A DNA stretch of 64,000 nucleotides from Oscheius sp. JU75. Its lineage: Eukaryota; Nematoda; Chromadorea; Rhabditida; Rhabditidae. The stretch is taken from positions 1 to 64,000 of the forward strand of contig JASJZC010000007.1 in the NCBI GenBank assembly GCA_037178855.1, in the 5' to 3' direction. The position numbers and the translations under genes are program-made. Below the pieces are notes generated by a model that was not told the origin of the DNA, made no database searches, and worked only from the letters and a program-made list of their open reading frames with translations. Below are positions 18,701 to 39,188 of this stretch, in pieces; within the stretch, counting starts at the first letter, position 1; each line of letters begins with the position of its first letter.

Positions 18701-20101
18701 GCATTTTGGTGATAAAATCTTGTCAAAACCTTTTTTGAGCTGAAATTTCTGTAAAGAAAGAAATAAAACAGACCAAACCTTGGACCACGGAAGGCCATCA
18801 TTTGAAAACCCAACGTTCCTTTGTTAAAGGCATCCTTGAGCCACGCTATAGACAGTCGTCGATCATTCACATCTCCCCATTCTGCTTTTAAAATCATCTG
18901 CTCCGTTTTCGGTAAAAATTCTCGTACGAATCGCCAATATGCTTGATCACTGGTGTAGAGTCTGAAAACTTGTGATGGACATAGTGTATTAGATAATTTA
19001 TATATCATTATGAGTAAGAGGTACTTTCTTAACACTTCGACTTTTTCGATGATATAAATGTATGATAAGTTTTGAAGAAAAGTCGTCATAATGACATACA
19101 AAACGCTTGTAGATCATTTGATTTCATGCTTTTGTAAGGTTCATAGACTTGCACATCTCAACCACTGACTGCCTCTCAGCCAAAATAGCCCTGACACGAT
19201 ATGAGTTGAACAATAGGAGGAGACATTCCGAGGACTCTATTCCAGACAGGCGATCTGGAAATTCGACACCCTACTCGACAGGCACTGATAAGTATTATCT
19301 AACAAAACTCTCTAATGCACTCGGTAACTCTCTAAGTCTAGGCGTTTGTAGATATTCAGAAAAAATAAAGAAAATGTGGTTCAAGGACTAACCCGTACGA
19401 GAAAAACTTGTCCATAGCGTTGAACAGCCCTTTGCCGGCCTTGTTAGTCATGTCCACGACTTCTTTTTCATCACTTACCTGAATTCTCAACAATGTAAGC
19501 GTCAAAAATGAAAGAAAGGAAAAATTAACTCGCTCTTTCGACATAAGATTGGATTCTGTTCTGGAACTGGCCGTGATGTGCTCGACTTGCCCTCACCTCG
19601 GGCTTCAAAGTAGTTGGGGCCAGTTGGAACATCTGAAAATTGAAATTCCGTATTTTAAGTGAGAGAAGGTTTATAATAAGAGTCTTTCTTACATTTAAGT
19701 AGAGTTTATTGAAGAGTCTCTTCCGTCTATTCCAGATGCTGCATTCAGATGTAGTTCTGAAAGATGAACAGTAGATGAAAAGCATAACGTCAGATAACGA
19801 AGAGTAAGCGAACAAAATTTGCCGTAAACAGGGCTGTTAAAGCAGAGAGACAAACCAAAGGCGTGAGTGGCAGTAGCGCGCGATTGCTCTACCTTCAAAA
19901 TATCAACTTTTTCTAAAAGATTGAAAAAGGAGTCTTTGTCCAAAGATGAATCAAAAACTTTGAGCAAACTAAAATCAGCTAAAATTTTAGCGTAACTTAA
20001 TTAATAATTATAATCATGAACAATCTTTAATATAAAATCGGGTACGCAACTTACCACAGTTGTACATTTGGGGAAAGCAGAAATGAAGAAAACAAGTTTT
20101 C
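15754..20101 (-). CDS. PLEKHM2/SKIP-like RUN and PH domain protein
   Basis: Family role: Arl8 effector that links lysosomes to kinesin-1. Read from high to low coordinates, exons give ENLFSSFLLSPNVQLW (20101-20055), an N-terminal segment (FSYG), then a RUN domain at about 19000-18610 (YWRFVREFLPKTEQ, LSIAWLKDAFNKGTL, RFYHQNACMMNGGMLEAVC). A linker follows, then the block DILQLTMNVFSEQGETLVKM, then PSILTHDSPQ. A PH domain at about 16980-16560 contains EHSGYLYWR, AFFLLRQDRKLYIFKD and LVKWTQLISAAL. The family C-terminus has ICLLTESHIAI and WIFFRSDSELERM, and the stop is at 15754-15756. The order and these blocks match human PLEKHM2 and not PLEKHM1. The translation start was not resolved; it lies upstream of 20101. 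The palindrome boundary of the window falls inside this gene: exons above 19953 reappear at 63852-64000. Confidence 0.82.
16310..16427 (+). repeat. interspersed repeat in PLEKHM2-like intron, copy 2
   Basis: Second copy of the element at 7591-7705, same orientation on the window, inside an intron of the minus-strand gene. Similarity runs from GTATCCTTGAAAGTGAAC to CATTGACGACA, with scattered substitutions and small indels, so the copies are old. It has internal TGTTCACT/AGTGAACA inversions and no coding capacity. Confidence 0.6.
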
Positions 20102-21122
20102 CTGAAAAATCGATAAATGAATACATCTTTAAAATTTTATGAGTTGCGGCCTCGTGTCCGTCCGAAGCCTTTTGCGTTTGCACGAAAATGCGTATACAGC
20201 GTTTGCAAACGAAAGAGGATGTGCAGTTTGCTACAAGGCGACGATAAAATTAGGCAAAACCCTAGAAGAAAAATATAGAGAAAAGGTGCACAAGATGCGA
20301 TGCCGAAAATTGGGGTGCGCACAGGGACGTTATGCCAAATTGCGCCCAAAAAATCCTTTCTTTCGTTTTAATCGTTTTCTCCTATTTAATGAATTTATCG
20401 GTTATTTTTTGCAATAGTGCGCCACCAGATCAAAATCAACGTAGGGACCTCTTTGTCAAATCAAGATTAATGAGGGAGAACTCTTTGTAGAGGTGGGAAA
20501 AGGAATTTGGAAGAATAGTTGCGAGTAAAACAGACGATCAAACGAAAGATAAGTCTGTCTACCACGTAAAAGCGTCAGTCAAACTTCTGACAAACTCTTT
20601 TGATTGCCCTCAGTTTTGACAGTTCGACACTCCTAACTTTATTCAGAGCGACGTTGCCAGAGGTCGCGACGGCTGGTCTATTCTATTGCGCGTAGCGCTA
20701 CGCAGTGGCTTAACTCCGCGCTTGAAAACTGAAAATCGCTATTTCTCGTGTCGTTCTCTCCCCATAGTCGTAACCCAGAATCCACCCCGCTGCTTGAGCG
20801 GTGGCTATCAGCCCGACACGATAACTTTGAATGGATCTTCTCAGATGGGATTTTCTGACTAATTTTGAAATTTTGTTTTGGGGCCACTTCTGGTTACAAA
20901 TGGATAGAATGTTAAAGTAGATTGTTTTGAGCCTGTACACACGTCAAAACGTGCAACTGAGTTTATGAAATCCATAGAAAAGTCCGCACAATGAATAGGA
21001 GCTCTGCGCGTCAGCAAAAAAGTGTGGTACGTAGAAGCGTTCTTACAGTATGAAAAACAATTGTAAAGCATTTTTTTTTTCCAAAAAGTCCAAACCACCC
21101 ATCTTTCCGCGGATCGCTTTTT

Positions 21123-21395
21123 TAATATTATTAAAGAAGAGCCGTGTTGGGATGTGTGTGGCCTCGCTCACTGGGGCGCACTCCCCGCCGTAGCTCTGCG
21201 GTAGCTGACAGAAGCTGAAATAAGTTGATAGTGGTTGACATTTCCAGACATACAATGACATAAGCTGCCAGGAGCTGATATAAGTTGACATTTTAGCGCT
21301 TTTTTTGTTTCCGAATGGGCGGCGAAGCCACCGTAGACGGCTTTCCACACTGGAACGGCGAGTTACTCAATCCGAGAAGGTATGGTCCGACTGGT
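21123..21395 (+). repeat. SINE-like dispersed element, copy A
   Basis: It starts ATTAAAGAAGAGCCGTGT, continues GTGTGTGGCC, and later has GGCGGCGAAGCCACCGTAGA, CGGCTTTCCACACTG and GTATGGTCCG. The same words in the same order make up the element in a CtBP intron (left arm 24550-24760, minus strand). About 110 nt in the middle, with repeated AGCTGA/AAGTTGA words, are private to this copy. No coding capacity. Confidence 0.55.
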
Positions 21396-22452
21396 TTATT
21401 ATAAAACCAGGGAGTCGTAAATTTGAGTTCACGGTGTACTATGCTGTTCTGGTCAGAAAAGTATCAGATTATCGCTGTATCATTTTGAGATTGTGCTGAC
21501 TGTACCAATCTCGAATGAATGTTCTCAGAAGGCTTAAAATTCTTGTTTTTTTTGCACATCTACTGTTAGAAAAGAATCCGTCCATATCCGACTCTATTGA
21601 TCAAATTTCGGTATTTGTGTAGCTTGTCGATTCGCTATTAGGCAATCTCATCTGCTGACTTCCTCAGAATATAGGATGGGAGAGCGGAGAGGCAAAGGAA
21701 ATCCATTAATCCAATTGCGCCAGACTGCAAAAAACAGAAACGTTTATATACAGAATCCCAGATTGTAACGTTTTCTACCCAACTTTCGGTGAAACGTTGT
21801 GCCGCAGGCTTTTGTTCTGTGAAACTCTCTGAAGGAGTTGTCTTGGGTGGTCAGTTTTCACTATTATCAGTTTGTTCACCTTTTTCATGTTATCTGCCGT
21901 TTTCTGTTGACAACTTTCAACTGTTGCTAAACCCAAGTAGTCTTCGGGCTCCTTTGGGACTCCTAGCCTCACGTCTCTTCCCTTTTTCTTCGGCCGTCCA
22001 GAATGGATTTTCCAGATTAAGTGTGGAAGTAATTAAAAGAGGCTATGGATACGCCTTTCTTCTAGGCCGGCCTACTACAAATTTCTTTACCTAGATACTT
22101 CCAGTCAACGATACCGCAATGGATTCTTGGAGAATGTCAAGACGAAATAGGTATGGAATTGTGGAGGTTTACAATACCTCTTACAAACTTATTTGTAGTT
22201 TAAAAAAATGCTGCTGCGAGCCATATAGTGTTACTTCGCAATCATTTCCGATACGCATTTATGTCAGAGAATCTTTTTCCGATTTACGAGTAGAAAAGGC
22301 CTTCTTCTCTCAGAAACAGCCTGTTAACTTCCGCAAGTCTCTTTTCCTCTTTTGGATGGGACGAAGCGCGCTTCTGCTGTCTGGTGACATTATCTAAGCG
22401 CCTAGATGGCTTGATTGTTGTCCAATGCTGCTGCTGCTCAATATTGCCATTT

Positions 22453-22475
22453 CCCCCCCCCTCTCTCTCTCTCTC
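22453..22475. repeat. C-run plus (TC)7 microsatellite
   Basis: C9 followed by seven TC units. The mirror copy at 61475-61499 has the same seven GA units but G11, one of the length differences between the arms. Confidence 0.8.
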
Positions 22476-23184
22476 GAATATTTATGGAAATTAGGCAGAG
22501 ATGACGCCAAGTTGGAATTTCGAACACTTTGTTACTAACGTTATAGTAACCTCTTCGGGTGAGGAAATTGTACAAGTTCGCTCTAATTATATTGTGCTCA
22601 CGCATGCAAAATAATGCTTTTTAACTACTGATAGTTCTGGAAAGCCCATAGTTCGTCGAATGCCTTTCATGTTCTCTTTCGTCTTAAAACATTAAAATCA
22701 AGTCAGACTTCTCCATTTATGTCAAGATTTTTTTGGGTTCACATTAAAACTTCCTAGCACCACTAAATATAACTCCGCACACTAATCAACTTTTTTACCC
22801 AAAATCGTCATGTTTTTATGGAGTTATTAAGCATGACGGCTCTCTTTCCCCCACCAATAATTATAAATGCTGCCGGAGAAGCCTGCCCACACGACTCGCC
22901 TAGTCAACCCAATTTTGTGATGGCTAACGCGCTCTAATCTGACTTTTTCTGCCTTGTTTTCAATGCAAAAAAGAACAATGGGGACATCCTCCCTCTTCAG
23001 GCAGTGCAAATTCAATTTTCAAGGGTAACACTGGGGAGATGCGTCGTCTTCACAATTTGACATCCATAGAATTCTTAGTGCGTGTCAGAACTTTCACATT
23101 CGCCTTGGATACCTCGAACTAGTTAAATATTTAAAGTCATCTTCTCAAACGTTCTATTTTTTAACTTTTGGGTTTTCCAGAGCC

Positions 23185-23924
23185 ATGTACATCCAGTCAC
23201 AGGATTTCCTCGCAATTCATCCTTCAGCCTCCAAGCCAAGCTTGGTTTCTTCTTTTGGTCAATCAATGTTCAAGCGCAGGTGAGTATGTTATAAACCTAA
23301 AAAGACAAGTTCAGCCACTTGACAAAATGGAGATGGACTTGAAATGTTTGTCTCAGGCATCACTTCCGGACGCATTCGCCCTGAAGTCAAATGCGCTTCG
23401 ATCTACAAAAAGCATGTCAGGTAAGTCAGTTTCTCAGACACAAAACTATAGTTGTTTCAAAGTTTCTAAAAGCTACTGTTTCTGAAAATTGCAAGAATGA
23501 ACTTATAGGGGTAGTACTATTCAAAGCAATTTTTTATATAGCATTATCAAATCAGAACTCTTTTTTCATAAGGTAATACAAAAGTCGCGATCACGATAAA
23601 ACTGTCGCAAAGTATTAAGTTTTTGACAGCTTTTTACTTCGAAGCTGAGATGTCTTCAACATGACCACGCTCTAAAAACTAGAACGATTGATGGTTCACA
23701 AATGATAAACCGGATGTCAAACCATTGTTTGCATTTAAGTATGTGTATGTGCCTAGTTTTTTCCAGACCTTCTATTGGAGGCTTTAAACTCGTCTGAGCA
23801 ATCTTCTTCGCAGCGTCAATGCGGCGTCGAGGATGTTCCAAACCAAGATAATCTAACGAACCGCGTGAACAGCTGGCTCAACGACTCGCCCGCAGCAAAA
23901 GAGGGCTTAGAAAAGAAGGCCTAG
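23185..23924 (+). CDS. unrecognised protein, left-arm copy (frameshifted)
   Basis: Three exons: 23185-23279, 23315-23420 and 23767-23924. They give MYIQSQDFLAIHPSASKPSL at the start, PLDKMEMDLKCLSQASLPDA in the middle and DLLLEALNSSEQSS to GLEKKA and stop. Splice sites are canonical (the first intron is only 35 nt). In this arm the run at 23253 has four T and exon 1 ends out of phase; the right-arm copy has five and the three exons join in frame into 119 codons. So this copy probably carries a consensus error. An AATAAA at 23963-23968 lies 40 nt past the stop. The protein is Ser/Leu-rich without membrane segments or known domains. Further 5' exons are possible. It is convergent with CtBP. Confidence 0.55.
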
Positions 23925-24291
23925 TCGTCAAATCCGGGCAATCTCCCTAGCATATCACTGTGAATAAACCATGCACCCAAACTATAGATTCATTCTTCTA
24001 AACAAAATTACTAGGTAAATTGAGAGGGAGTATAAAAGACATAGTGAATAAATAATCTCGATGAACAACCGAAAGAGCTAGAAAACAAGAACACGGGGAG
24101 TTTTGAGAGATGGGAAGAGTTGATAGATATTGTGTTAAAGCTTGACAGGAGGGAGATATAGTTGCACAAACAAGGAATTTAGAGCAAAACAGTTAATTGC
24201 AACCGTGTTGTCATTTATGACATGGCTAGGTGAAAAGAGCGAGCGCTTTGTACCCATTTAAAAACCTTGAGTTGGGACGTCTTGGAAGATC
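23925..24291. other. spacer between convergent genes
   Basis: 3' UTRs of the small gene (+) and of CtBP (-) share these 367 nt. AATAAA at 23963-23968 serves the plus-strand gene. Nothing else was recognised. Confidence 0.5.
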
Positions 24292-31082
<6,791 letters not shown>

Positions 31083-34000
31083 AGCATAGCACAGCTAGCT
31101 ACAGTGGCATACAAGCCAGCACATAGAAAGCCCCTAGAAATGAGGGTAAAAAGCTGGAAGCACATGCACACAGAAGCTGAAGCTGCACGAGGAAGAACGG
31201 AGGCAGGAGTGGTGTGAGTTGGTGCGAAATCGTCTTAAGCACATGGGGAAGATCGAGGCTAATTTGTCAGCCTCCACATTTTTTCTACCTTCGCTTTGAA
31301 CTCGGGGCGATTATCGCCTTTATCTCTCATTTTCCCATTCGTCATGGATAATGCTAGGCTGGTGGATGGGGGTATTTCTATCAGCTAGACATGAAACAAT
31401 TTGAGAAATCCGGTCTTTACGAAAGTCTGTTTATACTTTCATGGATTCTCCTTACAGAACTTCAATTCTTTTTCAGTTTGTAAAAAAATCATAACCTTTA
31501 CCTAATTCGAATAATTATGCCAGAAAAAGCCTACCTTTACACTAAGAACTCTGCACAAACTTCAGTCATTGGAACACCAAAAGTATTTCCGGAATATATT
31601 TCTAAACTGTTTGATGGGTTCCTAATTACGCTCCGAACGAGACCATTGCTAATTACACGTTGCGTACCAGTAGTAGTAGACGCAGCAAGGTTGACCTTTC
31701 TTTCGCAAGCTTAGATAAACCACGCTAAAGCAGGCTGACCTTAAAATTGTAATTCAATAAGTTCGGTCTTTACGATAGTCTGTTAGAAAATTCACAAGCT
31801 GAAGGCAGTAACGCCGTTAAAATGACAGCTTTCATTTCGATAACAGACTTGTCCCCAATATCTTTCGAACAATTGCTATTTACACCTTCCCTACCAGACG
31901 TTCGAATACCCTGAACGAGTGTGGGCATAGGCTAATTCACATCGGTCTGGGATTACCAAGGGCTATTGTACTCCCGTTCTTATTTTCGAAAGAAGGGATT
32001 TCTGCTTAAGGGCTCCCCGGATCAGCTTAGGTTTTGGTGTACTTCAAACGGTTGTCTGATTTTCTATTGCCACATAATGAACGGAAAGGCCTGGATACGG
32101 AAATGAAGCGACACTGACTGGAGAGACGAAAGCGAGACACACTCTCTTTCATTCTCGGCCAGAATAGACATAATTATCAGTGAAAGCGATGGAACCAGGC
32201 AGGGTCTCTATTGATGCCGCACCTGGAGAGTGCCAGTTTCAAATAGCAGCTGTCGGAAGTCTGATTGAGCCTTAGACAGACTACCGGTCGAGAGCGTTTT
32301 CTTCTTCTTATGAATGAGTATGCACTTAGAAAGGGCAAATCAGTTCGTACAAAGAGTCCTGTGATGATTGGTAGTGGTGTACTGGAAGTGCCAGGAAATT
32401 GAAAGGCACAATGTATGGAGTGATAATCACTGAGAGACAAATTAGCGAAGCCTGGGGGAAAGGAGAAATTCTGGATCAAAACATTGAAAAAGAGAGAAGA
32501 ACAGGATGAGCTCACTTTCTGCCAAACTGCTTATTGTATGCAATGATGCGTGACTGTTGGTCCTGTTCAAAATAACCTCGCGAAGAAATTTAGGCCGAAC
32601 GGTAGGCGAACAAGCCAGAAAAAGAAAAGGGAGAAAGCGTAGGATGGCATCTCCGAGTCTTTCTGGTAATACACCAACCCCGCGGGCTAAATCGCCTCTT
32701 GAAACCCAATTTTCGCCGAGGGATCACAACTCTTTGAGTTGTCAGCAAGTCGGTCGGACCACTAGGGGAGCAGTAATCTAATCCACAGGATCCTAACTCT
32801 GACTCCACGAAAACCTATCGAGAGGTCGCTCACTCAGAAAGCAGCCCTCAGGGCAGGCTATAAGCCAGATGCTATGTTAGGCTTTCGCACATACCAATTG
32901 AAGACTGGGTGGGGGTAGGCGAGAATGCACCAACTACTACGGTAACTAATTCTGAGAGAGGAGCCTGCTATGTATGGCTTGGAGATAAGCAAGTGCCGGC
33001 TATTAGACGATAATGGCTGGCTATCGTTGGACGTTTGGGTGCCATTACGGATCTCGCGAAGCTACTCCAATTAGATGACATGGTCCCTTCTGCTATGCCT
33101 CCTTAACGAAACCACTTCGCCGCCGAGTAGGGAAACTTATCTCGATGGCAGAGCATTAAACTATGGGCCGAAATAATTTCTCTGTACGCTCGGCAGTCCT
33201 CAAAAGAAACACATTTTGCTTTTGTAACATACAGTTACTCTTCTTCGTTTAATTTATTAAGGCAGTACCTCGGTTTCTGTGATGAAAGCTTATTAATTTT
33301 GATCAGTCCATTTTTACAAGAGAACCAATATTTTTACATATCGCTGTGAGGGTGAGCTGATTTCATAATAAACTAAAGAGAGTGAGGAACAATAATAGTG
33401 AAATGTATAAAAGTAAAAAAAAAAAATCATTAGATGAGGGCGTTCACCTGGAGTGATGAAAACTCAACGCTACAATGGTTGACTGTGTGAACACATCAAG
33501 TTAGAAGGCGAAATTCATTTGTAAAAACGTATCAAACGAGTCGAACCCTATTAAAGCTTGCCCCCGGGGACCGGATGAGTCAAGAGGTTACCAAGTCTCA
33601 ATGGTGGCAGCCGGAAAGAAGGCGGGTTGTTAATTGGCAAACGGGAGAGAGAGAGAGAGTACGCTCATTAACCCGGCCCAGTCGGTGACAAGTTACTGTG
33701 AAATTGGAGTAGAAGGAGCCGCGAATGAGCCCGAGCCCATCCAACCAATTAGACGCTTCTTCCGACTCGACAATATTTCGTGAAGAGCGGAGAAGACAGT
33801 TGGGTGCCTTCAGCGAAACTTGAGCTTGGAGCCAGGTGTGAGAGAATCATTACAATTGCCGAATGGACGAGGAACAGAGAAGAAAACGTGTTTTAGAGCC
33901 AGACATATCTGGTAGGCTCAGATTAAGACTACGGCTTCCACCATAGTTACACATAATACTTCTCTTTTCATCTTTCCAAATCTAAACAACATATTAGACA

Positions 34001-36104
34001 ACATATTTTTCAACCATTTAGCACAGCTTCAAACGTGGGTTAATTGTACGTGACCATACAACATCTTTAAGTTCTTGCTCAGAGCCCAAGTCTCGGCACT
34101 GAATCATATTAAAGTCAAGAAAAGATTAAAAAGTGCCACCAAAATCTTCAGTCAGGCTCAGCCAAGCGTATCTCAAATCGCACCTAATTAAAACAGCGGA
34201 TAAGCCGATGGTCAGCCTCTCAGAAAGAGTTAGAAAGGCAACTTTCACACATGGAATAGAACCTTTTAGTCAGTTTCACTGAAGAATGGTCGGTAATAAA
34301 TCGTAGTTTTAAAAATGTACCTCAAAGTTTCGAAAATGTTGGTCCTTCAGCAAATGTGCTCTGAAACTGAAATATGCGCTGTTTGGAATCGTAGTTTTAC
34401 CATGTAATGCTTTCAAAGGCAAAACCGCAAAGTTCAAGCATTAATGGCTATGCGCTTGAAAGTGCAAAAAAAAATTTCAATGTATCTTTGACAACGTTAT
34501 ATGATCGACACATTGCCGAAAACAATGAGAATTCTTTAAGTTGAAATGTGGTGCTCTAACACACTTCGAGCTTACAATAACACCCGTCCAAAAAGAGAAA
34601 GCTATCAACGACGTTTTTTCTCTGCCAAGACAAGCGCAATAAGTGAAATGGATCTCTGTTCGACAATCTTAAAAGTTGTTAGGCTTTGTTCTAATTTAGC
34701 AGTCTTTTGTTCCAATTTTTTTTTTAGCTTTTGTGAAGTTGGCATACCTACATGGATATTATCACTTAATAAGCCTAGTAGCATACCAGTAACCTGCGGC
34801 TGCTTGCGCAGCCATGTTTTTGAAAGAGGCTATGGGTAAAGTTTTTGAATAAGTTCCAGCTTGGAAGAACAGTATTCTCCAAGTTGGCTTGCCTAGAGCT
34901 GACAAGATGCTTACTGACATGTTACTGCTAAGCTGTTCCAGTCAACCCGTTCTCTTATAAACCATCTCAGTTGAGGAACTGCTACGTTAACTGTTCCAGT
35001 GCCTACCTTCTAGTGACAACTGTCTAGTCAACTGAATCCCCAATAACTCTCGATTTGGTGTCTTTGGTTCGAATCCCCTGACAAACATACATGTAAACGG
35101 AAACAGAGAAACCATAGCGCTTCAATGACTTACATCGTATGCAGTAAGTCTTCAAAAAGTTGTGTGAAGAAAACAGTGACACGAGACAAATGTAAAATGA
35201 CAACAATGTCGAGCTGAAGGATGTTCCCGAAACTGAGCAAGAGGGGGCCAACGAGTCAGGTGTAGGGGGAGGATTGGGAGGGAAAGATGATACCCCGTTC
35301 TTCCAAAGCTACCACTTGCTAGGACACGCGGCTCCCCGAGAGCAACTTTTAGCAGCGATTAATTTATAAAACGCTTGATAAAGACTTACATTGTTGGAGA
35401 CGGTGAGTGTTCAAGCAAATAGTCTGCAATTTGGGCTAGTTTCACAGAAGACACAGCAGTTATGAGATTGATAAGAAGGCGCGTTTTTAGAAGAAGATAG
35501 AGTGCACTGATAAAAGTTTTAGGAAAAGAAAGAACGGAGCCCAACTCTATCTTCTTAAAAAAAGATATTTGTTAGATTCCAGACGAACGAAGAAACGGTG
35601 GATATCAGTTTCAAAAGAACTTCTGGATATTTTTTTGATGACATTTATGAAATATTGACAGAGAGAAAATACTAAGCGGGAAAAGTGAAATCGGAATCAT
35701 TACGGTGAAGGTCAGCGAGTGGAGACAGGATGGCCTCGAAACATGCAATTCATGACAGTCAAACGCAGCACGTGAAATGGAAAATCAATCACGATCAGTT
35801 TCCAAATATCCTTTTATCCGTTTAAGAAAGTAATCAAAAAACGTTTTTGAGTTTGGAGTTTTTAAAAATGTAACCAGTACAAGTGTTTCTTCTGAACACT
35901 AGTCTAAATTCAGGTGGTCGAAACAAACAATTATCAACATCTTGGCACTTACATTTTTGAAACGTACCATCTACATATTTTAAATTGCCCGCGCGTCTCT
36001 GCTGTGCCGACCTTGCAGCAAAAACTTGCTTAGTATTGCTAAAAAATAACTTTTACCAAAAACATATTAGTACATTAACAAGATACATCAGCTTCATAGA
36101 ATCT
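31083..36104. other. CtBP upstream region (left arm), no gene recognised
   Basis: About 5 kb between the CtBP start and the 3' end of the TMEM145-like gene. 32550-33200 is GC-richer, with a run of pyrimidine- and purine-rich words, and could hold promoter elements or an unrecognised non-coding RNA. (GA)n lies at about 33647-33658. A tRNA-like B-box word (GGTTCGAATCCCC) occurs at about 35069-35081 without a matching stem. No protein with domain character was found on either strand. Confidence 0.4.
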
Positions 36105-38709
36105 CTACGATTGAACCGTCTCTCCCTGATTTGGCGGAGTAATAGCAAAGAAGTTCTTAGTTGAGATGGTCTTCGGCTTTGTCTCATTTTCATCAGATGC
36201 AGCCTATGATCGTTCTGTTATCATTTAGTCTCACTACTCACATAGTTGACTTGGGGGTCAAAACTGTCCGCAACTTGCGTCGTTCGGATGTGGAACGGGA
36301 AATTCTTGTTCGCCTGGCTCGGCCAAGAAAGGTACTGTAAATGATGGTGAATTTTTCTTCAGGAAACGTACGAGAAAGATGAGGTAGCCGTAAAGAGTTA
36401 GCGCATTGTCCACCAAGTAGACGACCTCTTCTCGTACCCAGTTGTCGATGACATAGTTTGAGATTATTATTACCACCGGAGATCCGAAGAACCTGGAAAA
36501 GGACAGTCAAACTTTCTTGGATCTATTGAATGAGAGAGTCTAGATGAGATAAGTTTACTGTCTGAATAAAATGCCAAACTTCTAAGCTATTGAATACTGT
36601 ACCAAGGAGTGTAGAAAATTATCAGAGCCGTGTAGAACCAGCGTTTTGCAGGGGCCTCCTTCATGGTCATCAGGCAGCTGATCAGGACAAAACCGCAAGC
36701 CACCATCTTCATACAAGCGATTATTTTTCCAGGCAGAGATTCCGAATAAAAATAGACAAGAGCAGGATCGAAACCCTAAATGGGACATGATTGCTGCGAC
36801 AAAAAACCGCCATACCTGAACTTGCCATACATGGAGGGCAAAATATGTACAGCAGAGGACAATCGTGTATATAGCAATAACAAACAATTCAGCCTGGAAC
36901 AACATATAGAAGCAATAACAAATACCTACTTTGGAAAGCTTCATTTTAATAATGTTGAGACCACGAGAGAGAACCAGCAACATAAGCAGAAACATTATCT
37001 CTGTACCGTAGCTGAAAATGTTCCTTTTTGAAGCAGGAAAAAGTAAATGGTTTCAAACATAACTCAAAACTGGCTTCGTTGAGTTTATGATTTTATTTTC
37101 ACACACAGACTGCTTTCATTTACCACTTTTTAAGAAGACAACTGAAACACCTATCAAAATGTTTGTTTATTACTTTCATCTTTAATGAATCAAGGAACGC
37201 TGAACAAAATGTGAAATACTGTCATTAGCAGACATTGTTTCAAACTCACGTTATTGACTGTGCGCAAACTTCTAGTGTAGGCATTCCAACTCCGTTGACA
37301 GCAAAGATGAAATAATGAATCAGGTAGCAAACGAGAGCGATGCATTTTGCGAGAATGCAATGAGTGAAGATTCTAAACACACTGTGATGGAGACGTCTCT
37401 GAGTTAGTTGATCTGAATTTGATTTCTACTCCGGTCTGAAAACTTAAATTACAGCCGACAATGTATGCAGCCAAAAAGAGAGCTCCGTCAACACAGCCAA
37501 AGATCACAGTAATCAGGAGCATGTCTTAATATGTTGTTTTCAAGGGGGGAAATGTGTTGCTCACATCGTTGATCGAAGCTAAACTGGTACGTGAAAATGT
37601 CAGAAGGATTTCCATTCATCATTACTAGCTTGTAATCAAGCCTAGTTCCTTCAAATTCTGTTGGCTCTTCGTCGCATGTCGAAATGGCCATGAACCACCA
37701 TCTGGAGCGAGATGCCCTGAAATCAAGCAAAGACTCACAATGTTTTCTAATATTTTGAATAGGTACATCAAGCTGCAAACACAACTGTTACCTTATGGTG
37801 GATCTGGTTAGTGTGCTATAAACTTATGTACAGACAATAATTTTTTGGAGAAGTTGTGAACTCTAACCGAAGACCCCAAATTTTTTTGAGGTTGTACCAA
37901 TCACGAACCGAAAAGAACGAATATTGCCTAATTACCCAAAGTCAAACCCTTTTAAGAAGTTTTCAACGCTCAAATGTCAGTTATGTCTCAACGTCTCTGA
38001 ATTCTGCAATCTTCTTTATCGCCAAAAGCAAAATCAGCAGTGGAAAGGCGTCAAAGAATGATAGCCAGAGAAGAAGAACGTGGATGGGAAAAATAAGTTG
38101 ATCCGTGGAAGTTTTTTGGACAAGTGAAGACGGGAATTTGTGAAGGGCCATGTTGTAAGTGTTCGTTCGACGTACCTAACTCTGATTTAAGACCTACCAA
38201 AAGTTTGGACTCCCGAGCATTCGACTATTTGATAGGTGGAGTTAGGAGGCCCTTTTTGGTAAATGCACTTGTTTCCAGAGTTGATGTTTTGTCCGAAAGG
38301 GAAGAGACGAATCTTTAAAAAGCTCTAAGAAAATATACCGAATAACTTACAATTCCATTACGCCCATCCTTACTTGTCTTCAAAATATTAACGCGCTCAG
38401 GACAAGAGTCGAGGTCGACGTACGCGTGATACCATTGCTCCGGAGTGTCGTAGTAAAGAAGCAGGCTTGGAGGAGGATGTGACTAAAATTTATTACAGGA
38501 AAACGTATTCAAACCGTGGGATAGCGGATAAAATATTCCAAATGACCTGTGTCCGAATCGAAACAAAATCTGTCCAAAAATATGAAATCCTAAAGCATTA
38601 GATAACAAGGAAAATGCTAGTTACTACTGAAAATGTATCGATGCTTCCTTCACTGACTTTTCCTCCTGTTTCTTGGAAAAATACAAGAAGAAGAAAAAGT
38701 AACTTCATG
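36105..38709 (-). CDS. TMEM145/GPR180-family seven-helix protein, left-arm copy (frameshifted)
   Basis: Mirror of the intact gene at 45246-47850; see that entry for domains. The run at about 38200 has four A here against five T in the right arm. With four, the exon ending at CSGVQTF leaves the wrong phase and the next exon (ASRSRWWF) is out of frame. Since the right arm is intact at the same site, this looks like a one-base consensus error, not real decay. Stop at 36105-36107; start ATG at 38709. Confidence 0.85.
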
Positions 38710-39188
38710 TAAACAGAGATCTGGTGCAAATGTGGCCGAGCTCGGTCGCTGTCATGTTGCCCTAGAAACGAGAGAAGGGTCAGGTGCCCAGCGCTGGAGC
38801 TAATAATTATTCCTCATAGCTGTAGGTATTTATCAGAAGAGTGCTTGTAATATTAGTGTTTCAAATCTTACCAGTCGGTATACATCGGCTTTCTTACGAT
38901 TCTGCCCTCAGGGCATGGTCAACATATTTAGATGCTATCTCGGGGTAGAAGAACGTTTGAGAAAACAAGAAACGAGCAAATGAAATTGCAAACAACGAGG
39001 AAATGAAAGCAAACAAAAATTAAATCACAAACACAGTTCGCAAGCACACATAATCTACTCGCAACACTCGAGAGCTTTAGAACAACTCAAAAAGGGTCGA
39101 CTATAAAGATTTTCCAACTTTAAGCAGTAAAAAAAAGCAATGATAGAAACTAAATACTTCTGAAATGAGTAAATAAAAACGTTTTCCG
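38710..39188. other. upstream of TMEM145-like gene (left arm)
   Basis: 5' flank of the minus-strand TMEM145-like gene, telomere side. AT-rich, with no coding sequence recognised. It presumably includes its promoter. Confidence 0.4.

Larger units (their letters stand above)
20102..23184. other. intergenic with repeats (left arm)
   Basis: Between the 5' end of the PLEKHM2-like gene and the small gene at 23185. It contains the SINE-like element at 21123-21395 and a C-run/CT microsatellite at 22453-22475. Missing 5' exons of either flanking gene may lie here, but none could be recognised. Confidence 0.4.

Noticed and set aside
35040-35095. GGTTCGAATCCCC, a tRNA B-box word
   Set aside because: No A-box at the right distance and the T-stem does not pair; a chance match is likely.
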